Of a DNA stretch of 6,168 nt, positions 1-6,168 are shown in pieces. Position numbers and translations under genes: made by a program. The notes beneath the pieces are model-generated. The model was given only the letters and a program-made list of their open reading frames with translations, was not told the origin of the DNA and made no database searches. The stretch's first letter is position 1, and each line of letters begins with the position of its first letter. Origin of the DNA: Bacteroidia bacterium (GTDB taxonomy: Bacteria; Bacteroidota; Bacteroidia; Bacteroidales; Azobacteroidaceae); contig BNTV01000189.1 in the NCBI GenBank assembly GCA_025996865.1, positions 1 to 6,168 on the forward strand, read 5' to 3'.

Positions 1-1393
1 AATCAATCTGACTTTTATCATCGTATTCAATTGTGTTTCTGATAAAATCTAAATCTCTGCTGTTTGTGATTTTATGAACAATAAGTGAATTACACTGAGA
101 TATGACTGTGTTTGATACTTCTGACGGTCTTTGAGTAGAAACCATTAAATTAACACCAAACTTCCGTCCTTCTCTTGCCAATTTATCTATGTAATAATTG
201 TTTATTTGGTCGGTTGAAACTGTTGCTATATATCTGTGTGCTTCCTCTAATACAAGTAAAATATTGTCTTTTGCTCTATTGTCTGTATCGGATTTGTAGT
301 TAAAGATACTTTTGCTAATCATATAAACAAGCAAGGCAAGCGTATCATTGGGAACTCTCAAAGACAATATCAATACTTTTTCATTCTGTGAGCTTAGAAA
401 ATCTTCAATGGAATTTCCCTCTTTGTTAAAGACTGCGTTAAATCTTTCATCAGAGGAAAAGTGCTTGATTCGATTAATTATATGTTTTAGAAATTCAATA
501 GTAAAATTGTCTTTCTTGCCGTTTGTCATTGGTACAGCATCTTCAATTTCTGTTTGAAGGTTAGCAAAGTTGTAATATTTCTTTTCGTCTACATTATCAG
601 TTTGTTTTAACTTTTTGACTGCATCTTTTAAGTAAGGAATTACATTCGGAGAATCCTCTTGCAATAGTTGTGTCAGTTCGTAAAAACTCAAGTCTTTGTG
701 AGATAACTCTAAATCCGCATGATTTTTTATACTAATCCAATCGGGTTTCGTACCGTTTTCGTTGAATATGTCCGAATATTCCTCATTAGAATCTATAATA
801 ATGGTTTTTAGGTATTTGTTTTTGGCATTAGTCAGTCTGCCATTATTGTGATAAACACCTTGTAATATAGACGTAACGGTACAAGATTTTCCACTTCCTG
901 TATTTCCAAAAACAGCGCAATGCTTGCCAAACAAAATATTAGGGTCGGCATTGATTTTTACTTGTTCAAAGAAAATGTCGCTTCCTATTTGAAGTGTTAC
1001 GGAATCCGGTTTAATTGTAGAGCCATATATGGCTTCAAGTTCTTTTTCATCAACAGTAAAAACGTCAGAATCTAATACAGGGAAAAAGTCAATACCCCGT
1101 TTAAATTTTCTGCTAATTTGATTAAATGTTCCGATTAGCCTGATTTTAGAGATAATAACTTCTACTTTTGGTGTAAATAATGCTTCCCGCTCTTTTGTAG
1201 GCTCTAATTGTTCAAAAATAATTCCTATGGCATTTTGAGAATTAAACAAAGGGATTGATACATAACTATTCAACATTCCAACAATATGAAGTCCCTTTCC
1301 CGAAGAAATAGGCTTAGAAAAAATGTCTTTGTTATGAATAACTTCCAAATAGCGGTTGGAAATTTTATAAACTTCTCCAATTTTAAATGCCAT
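1..1393 (-). CDS. herA: HerA/FtsK-family hexameric ATPase of a SIR2-HerA defence module (partial, C-terminus outside window)
   Basis: The frame is open from an ATG at 1393 to the window edge, giving 464 codons and no stop, so the C-terminus is missing. Residues 1 to about 125 are beta-rich and fit the HAS-barrel that precedes HerA ATPase cores. The core has a clear Walker A, GNTGSGKS (residues 163-170, nt 884-907), and Walker B, LLVLEE (379-384, nt 242-259), followed by AHRY, with E384 the likely catalytic glutamate. LAREGRKFGVN (405-415) and STQRPSEVSNT (419-429) are typical of HerA/DUF87 proteins; R422 is a candidate arginine finger. HerA proteins form hexameric ring motors acting on DNA. 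With a SIR2 partner, the family makes a cytosolic anti-phage complex. The gene starts 7 nt after the SIR2 stop codon, so co-translation is likely; its leader is A-rich without a good Shine-Dalgarno. The partner is SIR2 rather than NurA, so a housekeeping DNA end-resection role is unlikely. Family assignment is firm; the exact subfamily is inferred from the neighbour. Confidence 0.93.
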   Translation of the reverse strand, partial: MAFKIGEVYKISNRYLEVIHNKDIFSKPISSGKGLHIVGMLNSYVSIPLFNSQNAIGIIFEQLEPTKEREALFTPKVEVIISKIRLIGTFNQISRKFKRGIDFFPVLDSDVFTVDEKELEAIYGSTIKPDSVTLQIGSDIFFEQVKINADPNILFGKHCAVFGNTGSGKSCTVTSILQGVYHNNGRLTNAKNKYLKTIIIDSNEEYSDIFNENGTKPDWISIKNHADLELSHKDLSFYELTQLLQEDSPNVIPYLKDAVKKLKQTDNVDEKKYYNFANLQTEIEDAVPMTNGKKDNFTIEFLKHIINRIKHFSSDERFNAVFNKEGNSIEDFLSSQNEKVLILSLRVPNDTLALLVYMISKSIFNYKSDTDNRAKDNILLVLEEAHRYIATVSTDQINNYYIDKLAREGRKFGVNLMVSTQRPSEVSNTVISQCNSLIVHKITNSRDLDFIRNTIEYDDKSQID

Positions 1394-1400
1394 AGTTTGT

Positions 1401-2642
1401 TTATTTTAAAAGCCCTTTCAATGTTTCAATGATAGTATCTTTGGGTGTAATATAAGAATTTAACGGTATCAGATATTTTACAACATTTGTAAAGTTACCG
1501 ACTAATTCTCCCTCAAAAATTATAATTCGACTATCGTCCGTACTTCTGTTTTTAAGTGTTTTCAAAAAAAGAGGACTTGTGTCATCAATAAGGCTATAAG
1601 AATGAATAATTACGGTCAAATTGGGATTGTATAAACCTGTTCGTATAATGTCGTTAATATGCTCATCTAAAAAAGAATATCCGATAATGACTAATGTGTT
1701 TTGGCTTTCAGTAAGACACTTTGAAAAATTACGAAACAGTTCACTATAAGGTAAATCAAGAGAATATGATTTTTTTGTTTGAATAGGGAAAATCATTAAA
1801 CTGTCAAATGAAAAATCAGATTTGTTGAGTGTGTCTGAGATTTGAATTTCTTTAAGATTGTATAAATCATCAATGTTTTCGGCATATTGCCACGAAATAC
1901 TTCCATGTAATTTGTATATATTGAGATAGGTTGCTATTCTTTTCCCTTTTTCAATCGAATCTTGTTTTATATAGGTTTCATTGTAGAATGTGTCGGGGTC
2001 AAATTTTCTCATGTGAACACCATGAAAACCGTTATTATAGCCAACACCAATTTTTTCACAAGCATTTTCAAACGCTAAATCATAATTTGGTGTAAAAATT
2101 TTAGGTCGGTTCAATGTTTCTTTCCTGCTAATGATTTTGTTTATAAAGAGTTCGTGTATTTTGAGTTTATCTGCAATATACTCTATTGGGAACGGCACAT
2201 ATTCTTCGATAAATGCTTTCAACGCTTTGTCTAAATATTTTTTTATCTCTTCAGCAGTTGTAGAATCCTCTCTGTTGTTCAGATAATACAAATATTCTTG
2301 GTTGATTTTATCAAATTTCTTTTCCAATAAATCACTTGATTCAAAGAATTTTATCAACTGTATAATATGTTCTTTTGGTATAGCTATCTCTTGAAGTTCT
2401 GTAATGATTGAATCAAACGGATTAGCATTTTGATTGATAGTCTTTCCACCAATGGCAGAAGAAGTCCCTGAGCCACACAAAAAATTCAAATTTTCGTTCA
2501 AGTAATATTTTGTGAGTTTACTCAACGGTATTTTTTCGTCGTTTCTGAAAAAAGCAATTATTTCTTTTTCATCGGAGGCTTTTGTTTTCTTTAACTGTAC
2601 TTCAATCCTTTGCCCTTCTATGGTTATGTAATTTTCTATCAT
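1401..2642 (-). CDS. SIR2-like NAD+-hydrolase-type effector (SIR2_2 family) of a SIR2-HerA defence module
   Basis: This 413-residue soluble protein has the landmarks of a SIR2 Rossmann fold. A glycine-rich NAD-binding turn, FLCGSGTSS, lies at residues 54-62. TPNYD (184-188) stands in for the sirtuin TQNID motif, with N186 and D188. LHGS (245-248) provides the catalytic-type H246. IGYSFLDEHIN (320-330) is characteristic of bacterial SIR2_2 defence proteins. About 120 mostly helical residues separate the first two motifs. No zinc-ribbon cysteine pairs are seen, which argues against a protein deacetylase. Known relatives deplete NAD+ on phage infection and cause abortive infection; in SIR2-HerA they assemble on a HerA ring. 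All key residues are present, so activity is expected. It starts 11 nt after the specificity gene and ends 7 nt before the ATPase gene, consistent with one operon. The ATG at 2642 is the natural start, with an A-rich leader (AAGAATAAAAAC). No membrane segment or signal peptide is seen. Confidence 0.93.
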   Translation of the reverse strand: MIENYITIEGQRIEVQLKKTKASDEKEIIAFFRNDEKIPLSKLTKYYLNENLNFLCGSGTSSAIGGKTINQNANPFDSIITELQEIAIPKEHIIQLIKFFESSDLLEKKFDKINQEYLYYLNNREDSTTAEEIKKYLDKALKAFIEEYVPFPIEYIADKLKIHELFINKIISRKETLNRPKIFTPNYDLAFENACEKIGVGYNNGFHGVHMRKFDPDTFYNETYIKQDSIEKGKRIATYLNIYKLHGSISWQYAENIDDLYNLKEIQISDTLNKSDFSFDSLMIFPIQTKKSYSLDLPYSELFRNFSKCLTESQNTLVIIGYSFLDEHINDIIRTGLYNPNLTVIIHSYSLIDDTSPLFLKTLKNRSTDDSRIIIFEGELVGNFTNVVKYLIPLNSYITPKDTIIETLKGLLK

Positions 2643-2653
2643 GTTTTTATTCT

Positions 2654-4060
2654 TTACTTGTTTTTCTCATATTCGGCATTTAATTCATCTAAAACCTCAT
2701 CAATAAGCAATTTGCGCTTAGTCTTTAGTTCAAAGGCGTTTTTTATTTTTTGGGATATTGTTTGCATAGTATCCTTATCAAGAATTGGAATAGCTATTTG
2801 TTTCATACGTTCTTCTCTTAAATGTGGAATTGTTGTTCCAATTACAGTCCGGCGAATGGCAGGATTATAACCTGTTTCTTTTACGGATAAAACCGTAAAA
2901 AGATATTCGGGAGTGATATTAAATTCATTTCTCTTAACTCTAATTCTCGCAACTCCCGAAGCAATAATTGCATTGTCGGTACTTGTGACTATTGCCGTTT
3001 GTCCGATTTTTCCATCTTTGGTAAAAAGGATGTCGTTCGCTTTTAATTCTTGATTTACTGTTTTATAAATACCTTCAGGGATAAAATAATCAGGAAACAA
3101 ATCAATTTCATTGTTCACAATATCCGAAGTGCGAATAAAAGCGTAATCGGTATTTGTCTTGTTTATATAAACATCATAATTATTACTTCCAACCTCATCC
3201 CCTTTTTTAACATTCGCGATTTCGCCTAATGTTACTGTTTTGAATTTAGTTTTTATTTCTTTTTCATTATCGGCATAAAAAGGCAAATGGCAAGTGGCAT
3301 TCCAAATATCAAATTCTTTTAATGAGAGCAAGTCTGTTTGAAAATACGGTTGTTTTTCATTTATCTTCTCTAATGAGATTGTTTTCTTAAAAATTGCTTT
3401 TGCCTCTCCAATAAGATTTAATGCCTGTCTATTGTAATCAATTATAGTTTTCACCTTTTCCGCAATTTCATTATACAATTCTTTCTCAGGAATAAAAACT
3501 CGTACTTTGTTGAGCTGTGAATGTGTAAATTCTACTCGGGTTGATCCGTGACTGGCTAATGCTGTTTGTGCTTTGAAAAACTTTGAATTGAGATACGCAA
3601 GCAAATAAAAAGGCGAAATCTTATTTTCTTTTACTCTTATTCGTGTTGTGTGCTGACTTGTAGCCCAACCTGCATTATGAATATCCGCTATACTTGCTGT
3701 TCCTAATTTTTCTATTGTTGCTTGCGTTCTGGCAATTAAAATGTCATTTTCTTTTATTTTTATTTTTGCATCAACTTTGGGACTGACGTACACAAAATCA
3801 TCTTCGTTCTCGTCAAAGGAAAAAGGTTTTATATCGCCAACACGCAGATAGGGTATTCCTTGTTCTTTTGTCGTGTAAGTATCTATATAACTTCCGCTAA
3901 CGATTTGTTCTTTTAAACATTCAAGGGTTGCGACTTCAAACTTTTGTTTTGTTGCCAAAATATCAAAAAAATCATTGACAATAAAATATTTAGCATCAAA
4001 ACGATTGTATTGTTCGCCTCGAATATCATTTGAATGAATATGTAATACTTTTACTGCCAT
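2654..4060 (-). CDS. hsdS: HsdS-type DNA specificity subunit with two target-recognition domains
   Basis: This 468-residue protein has the duplicated architecture of restriction-modification S subunits. TRD1 spans about residues 40-195 (PYLRVGDI at 70-77, NDILIART at 105-112, SPFYLLAYLNSKF at 149-161). A conserved helix follows (about 195-232). TRD2 spans about 272-428 (AFIRTSDI at 307-314, NDILFTKDGKIG at 342-353, TPEYLFTVL at 383-391). A second helix closes the protein (about 428-468). Each TRD normally reads one half of a split target, and the helices set the spacing. The two TRDs share motifs but differ in sequence, which predicts an asymmetric bipartite site; the site itself cannot be read from sequence. 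The protein directs the upstream methyltransferase/nuclease. Its ATG shares one base with the stop codon of that gene (TAATG), and no Shine-Dalgarno is visible, so translation probably relies on coupling. It is full length and shows no frameshift. Confidence 0.94.
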   Translation of the reverse strand: MAVKVLHIHSNDIRGEQYNRFDAKYFIVNDFFDILATKQKFEVATLECLKEQIVSGSYIDTYTTKEQGIPYLRVGDIKPFSFDENEDDFVYVSPKVDAKIKIKENDILIARTQATIEKLGTASIADIHNAGWATSQHTTRIRVKENKISPFYLLAYLNSKFFKAQTALASHGSTRVEFTHSQLNKVRVFIPEKELYNEIAEKVKTIIDYNRQALNLIGEAKAIFKKTISLEKINEKQPYFQTDLLSLKEFDIWNATCHLPFYADNEKEIKTKFKTVTLGEIANVKKGDEVGSNNYDVYINKTNTDYAFIRTSDIVNNEIDLFPDYFIPEGIYKTVNQELKANDILFTKDGKIGQTAIVTSTDNAIIASGVARIRVKRNEFNITPEYLFTVLSVKETGYNPAIRRTVIGTTIPHLREERMKQIAIPILDKDTMQTISQKIKNAFELKTKRKLLIDEVLDELNAEYEKNK

Positions 4061-4062
4061 TA
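4058..4062 (-). promoter_or_regulatory. TAATG stop/start overlap coupling hsdM and hsdS translation
   Basis: The TAA stop of the methyltransferase gene (4062-4060) and the ATG of the specificity gene (4060-4058) share one adenine. The preceding bases (AAAATTGATTTC) contain no Shine-Dalgarno. Termination-reinitiation would therefore set the ratio of the two subunits, as is usual for hsdM/hsdS pairs. Confidence 0.75.
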
Positions 4063-5838
4063 GAAATCAATTTTATTGTTTGTTTTCCACTCGTTAAAAT
4101 ATTTTGCAACTGCTGGAATATCGTCTTTCTCGATTTCCTTTCCTCGTCTGTCGTGTCCACAATATTCCGCAATAGACAAGAATATCGGGTAATTTTCAGT
4201 CAATTTTTCTTTTTGCACTCTTTGTAAAACCAAAATAGAAGTTTTAGTTCCCGTGTGAGGTAGGAAAGTTTCCAAAGGCACATCAATAATCGCAATTATT
4301 TTGGCATTTTTCAAAATCCAATTTCGTACATAACTTTCACTTTCATTTCCGAAAATTCCGTCTGGTAAAACGATAGCCATTTTTCCGCCATCTTTAAGCA
4401 GTTGCAAACAACGTTCAATAAATAAAATTTGTGGTGCTTCCTTGTCTTTAATACTATTTTTTTCAAACTCACTATCAGATTTTTTACGCTTCCATTGGTA
4501 TGCCAAATTGAATTGTTTTAATTTATCTTCTCCCTCGACTTTAATGGTAGAGCCAAACGGCGGATTCGTCAGTAACACGTCAAAAGTTCCTAATTCAATT
4601 TTCGTTTTTGCTTCCGAACGCCAATTTTTCGGATTTTCTAAACTGTCCTCACAGAAAATACCTGTTGTCCCATCGCCAACTAAATTCATGTAGGCTTTGG
4701 CTACTTTGCTCAAAAAATAATCTTTATCAATCCCTCTGAAATTTTTTGCTGCAGTTTCAATTTTTTTCTTGCTTTTGTCAACATCACTCCAACCTAATTT
4801 TGAATATTTATTTTCGATTTGTTCCCAAACGGCTTTTAATGACTCTATCAAAAAACCACCGCTACCACAAGCAGGGTCAATTATTTTATCGGTTTCGGTA
4901 GGTTGTAAAATATCTACCATCATTTTTATCACATTTCGAGGCGTAAAAAATTGCCCCAAACCGCCTTTAAGAGCGTGCCCTATAAAAGTTTCAAAAGCAT
5001 CGGCAACAACATCTCTTTCGCTTTCCATTAACGAATAGTTTTGCAACTCGCCAACAATAAACAAAAGAGAGTTGGTATCCAAAGTGATTTTATCTTCGGC
5101 ATCTATTACTTCCGGAAGATTGGTTTTTACCTCATTGAACAAATCCAAAATGCGCTTTTCCACTTCTTTTAGCTTTTCATTGATACCGGCACGAAATTTC
5201 ACAATTTCATTGGGTGCAGTATATTTTTCATCATATATTTTACAAAATATAATATTAATCAGTTGTTGTGCTAAAACTTCATCACGAGTTGCACCTACTG
5301 TATTTGCTGCCAAATGATTACGAATAGATTTGAAAATGGCTTTGAGGTTGTGTGTAGGTTTTAAATCCTGCCGTTTATACAAACCAATATCTTCTATTCG
5401 TTGCCCGAATTTGGGAATATTGGGAATTTCTTCGAAAATAATTTCGCCATTTGGTTTTACAAACTTACGAATGAAAAAGCGTTCCTCACCGTTAAACCAA
5501 ACACCTAAATAAGCACTTGAAAGCGTGAGATAATTTTCGAGTTGTGTTCTGCCGTCTTTGCGATTTTTCTTTTTACATTCCACAACAATATACAGCCCTT
5601 CATCGTCTTTCAGTGCATCAAGAAACACGGCAATATCCACAGGATACTCCTTTTTTATATCCGAAGGGCGAACTTTTACGCGGTGTTGCGGGCGCGTTTG
5701 TATATGCTCTTTCGGATAGCCGTAATCTTCTACCAACTGTTTAGAAAACACTTGTACTGCTTCAATTTCTTCTGGTGTCGCATTTACCTCAATTCCTGAT
5801 ATATAATCAGTTATTGTTATATACTCTTTCTTCGCCAT
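4060..5838 (-). CDS. hsdM: Fused PD-(D/E)XK nuclease / N6-adenine DNA methyltransferase (RM subunit, HsdM-like)
   Basis: This 592-residue protein has two parts. Residues about 15-135 match the HsdR N-terminal nuclease fold (HSDR_N_2). They carry PVD at 66-68 (D68), ECK at 87-89 (E87, K89) and QLENY at 99-103, which is the QxxxY motif of Type I and RecB-like nucleases. After a helical region typical of HsdM, the gamma-class methyltransferase begins with GQFFTPRNV (295-303). SAM-binding motif I, DPACGSGG, lies at 321-328 (nt 4855-4878) and catalytic NPPF at 425-428 (nt 4555-4566), the signature of N6-adenine methylation. With HsdS it should methylate, and perhaps cut, specific DNA. The layout resembles the BcgI A subunit and suggests a Type IIG/IIB-like enzyme rather than classical Type I; no helicase domain is present. 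The ATG at 5838 is preferred over an in-frame TTG at 5868, because that TTG lies in the promoter. A nuclease domain that only binds DNA or has lost activity cannot be excluded, though the key residues are intact. Confidence 0.92.
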   Translation of the reverse strand: MAKKEYITITDYISGIEVNATPEEIEAVQVFSKQLVEDYGYPKEHIQTRPQHRVKVRPSDIKKEYPVDIAVFLDALKDDEGLYIVVECKKKNRKDGRTQLENYLTLSSAYLGVWFNGEERFFIRKFVKPNGEIIFEEIPNIPKFGQRIEDIGLYKRQDLKPTHNLKAIFKSIRNHLAANTVGATRDEVLAQQLINIIFCKIYDEKYTAPNEIVKFRAGINEKLKEVEKRILDLFNEVKTNLPEVIDAEDKITLDTNSLLFIVGELQNYSLMESERDVVADAFETFIGHALKGGLGQFFTPRNVIKMMVDILQPTETDKIIDPACGSGGFLIESLKAVWEQIENKYSKLGWSDVDKSKKKIETAAKNFRGIDKDYFLSKVAKAYMNLVGDGTTGIFCEDSLENPKNWRSEAKTKIELGTFDVLLTNPPFGSTIKVEGEDKLKQFNLAYQWKRKKSDSEFEKNSIKDKEAPQILFIERCLQLLKDGGKMAIVLPDGIFGNESESYVRNWILKNAKIIAIIDVPLETFLPHTGTKTSILVLQRVQKEKLTENYPIFLSIAEYCGHDRRGKEIEKDDIPAVAKYFNEWKTNNKIDF

Positions 5839-5920
5839 GTTCTCTTGATATTTTTTGCAAAGGTACAAATAGTTTGCTTATTTTCATGTTGTAGCCTCAA
5901 AAAGTTATGAACTACCTAAT
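5839..5920. other. Intergenic gap between the partial gene and the defence operon
   Basis: This 82-bp AT-rich gap holds the -7 box described separately. It contains no clear hairpin terminator, operator palindrome or small ORF worth reporting. The only symmetry noticed is AGTT-ATG-AACT (5903-5913), whose arms are just 4 bp. No control-protein (C-box) style repeat was recognised, so no dedicated RM regulator is apparent. Confidence 0.5.
5858..5865 (-). promoter_or_regulatory. Bacteroidota-type -7 promoter element (TACCTTTG) for the defence operon
   Basis: On the minus strand, TACCTTTG matches the Bacteroidota -7 consensus TAnnTTTG exactly. It lies 19 nt upstream of the ATG at 5838, implying transcription starts near 5850-5855 with a leader of only about 12-17 nt. 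No convincing -33 TTTG element is seen at the usual 19-21 nt spacing; the nearest TTTG lies 32 nt upstream of the box (5898-5901), which is too far. The leader holds only a weak purine-rich stretch (AAGAGA) before the ATG. No equivalent box was seen just upstream of the three downstream starts, so this promoter probably drives all four genes. Confidence 0.7.
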
Positions 5921-6168
5921 TTACCACACCTTAACTCCCTTACTCTTATTTACTTCTGGTCTCTTGCCAATGTTGTACTTCTGCTGAACCTCTTGATATT
6001 TCTCTCTAAACCAATCCAAAATATTCATACCATTGAGATTCAATCGTAGTTTATTCGGATTACCCTGCTCTTTTTCGATTTTCAGGTTTATGTTTTCTGC
6101 CGTAAATTTTTGATTGTGTTCGGGCAAAAGCCTGACTGCAAAATCCTTTTCTTTCTTTTCGCCCGAAC
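5921..6168 (-). CDS. 3' end of an unrecognised gene (C-terminal 81 residues, 5' end outside window)
   Basis: The frame is open from the right edge of the window to a TAA stop at 5923-5921. It begins SGEKKEKDFAVRL and ends NKSKGVKVW. The segment is soluble, lysine-rich and polar. A probable amphipathic helix (ILDWFREKYQEVQQKYN) lies near the end, followed by a basic tail. I do not recognise the family. A start could be placed at a TTG at 6127, giving 68 residues, but the frame continues upstream of it without a stop, so this is more likely the tail of a longer protein. It is on the same strand as the defence operon and ends 82 nt before it. A separate promoter lies in that gap, so it is probably a different transcription unit. 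No terminator hairpin was seen after its stop. Confidence 0.55.
   Translation of the reverse strand, partial: SGEKKEKDFAVRLLPEHNQKFTAENINLKIEKEQGNPNKLRLNLNGMNILDWFREKYQEVQQKYNIGKRPEVNKSKGVKVW
6118..6168. repeat. Imperfect inverted repeat, 13-bp arms with one bulge and a 24-nt loop
   Basis: GTTCGGGCAAAAG (6118-6130) pairs with CTTTTCGCCCGAAC (6155-6168), leaving only C6160 unpaired. The outer 8 bp are perfect and GC-rich in otherwise AT-rich DNA. The right arm ends exactly at the window edge, so the stem could be longer. It lies inside the partial reading frame, and its function is unknown. Confidence 0.6.

Noticed and set aside
348..557. Plus-strand 69-residue ORF
   Set aside because: It lies antisense to the middle of the HerA ATPase frame, has no recognisable motif, and is explained as a shadow of that gene.
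1..1393. HerA-NurA DNA end-resection pair
   Set aside because: No NurA nuclease is adjacent within the window; the partner gene is a SIR2-like protein.
2610..2870. Plus-strand 86-residue ORF with hydrophobic, membrane-like stretches
   Set aside because: It is antisense to the hsdS 3' end and the SIR2 start. Its hydrophobicity is the usual effect of reading the complement of lysine- and glutamate-rich AT-rich coding DNA.
4030..5799. Several plus-strand ORFs of 60-89 residues
   Set aside because: All are antisense to the methyltransferase gene or the start of hsdS, without motifs or ribosome binding sites. The minus-strand gene has strong family motifs throughout.
5903..5913. Small palindrome AGTT-ATG-AACT as an operator or terminator
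   Set aside because: Four-base AT-rich arms are expected by chance, and there is no T-tract or GC-rich stem.
5921..6127. Separate 68-residue small gene starting at the TTG at 6127
   Set aside because: The frame remains open upstream to the window edge and no promoter or ribosome binding site was seen at the TTG, so the tail of a longer gene is more likely.
1..6168. Classical Type I HsdRMS locus
   Set aside because: No HsdR helicase motifs are visible, and the methyltransferase carries its own nuclease domain. An hsdR outside the window cannot be excluded.
1..6168. BREX, DISARM or Dnd-type system
   Set aside because: No PglZ phosphatase, BrxC/BrxL, SNF2 helicase, DUF1998 or phosphorothioation genes are present; the visible genes are fully explained as RM plus SIR2-HerA.

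Overview
This AT-rich window most likely comes from a member of the Bacteroidota. The best single clue is a TACCTTTG box upstream of the first operon gene, which matches the TAnnTTTG -7 element of that phylum. Low GC, A-rich leaders and weak or absent Shine-Dalgarno sequences agree with this. No tRNA, rRNA, CRISPR array or transposase is visible.

All genes read on the minus strand, so the window is described from right to left. From 6168 to 5921 lies the 3' end of an unrecognised gene that runs in from outside the window. A short intergenic gap (5839-5920) carries the promoter. Four tightly packed genes follow. They are a DNA adenine methyltransferase with an N-terminal PD-(D/E)XK nuclease domain (5838-4060), a two-TRD HsdS-type specificity subunit (4060-2654), a SIR2-like NADase-type protein (2642-1401), and a HerA/FtsK-family ATPase (1393 to beyond position 1). 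The junctions are a 1-nt stop/start overlap, 11 nt and 7 nt, so the four genes are probably one transcript. No stretch longer than 300 bases lacks a gene.

The last two genes match the known two-gene SIR2-HerA anti-phage module, in which a HerA hexamer scaffolds SIR2 subunits that degrade NAD+ during infection. The first two form a restriction-modification pair in which cleavage and methylation domains share one chain. This resembles BcgI-type enzymes (RM subunit plus separate S subunit) more than classical Type I HsdRMS. No HsdR helicase/translocase is present in the window.

The main point of interest is the four-gene unit: a sequence-specific RM enzyme without its own motor, immediately upstream of a motor ATPase and an NAD+-depleting effector. 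It could be two defence systems sharing a promoter, with SIR2-HerA as the abortive backup. It could also be one integrated system in which methylation status or DNA cleavage informs SIR2-HerA. The sequence supports the operon; the functional coupling is inference.
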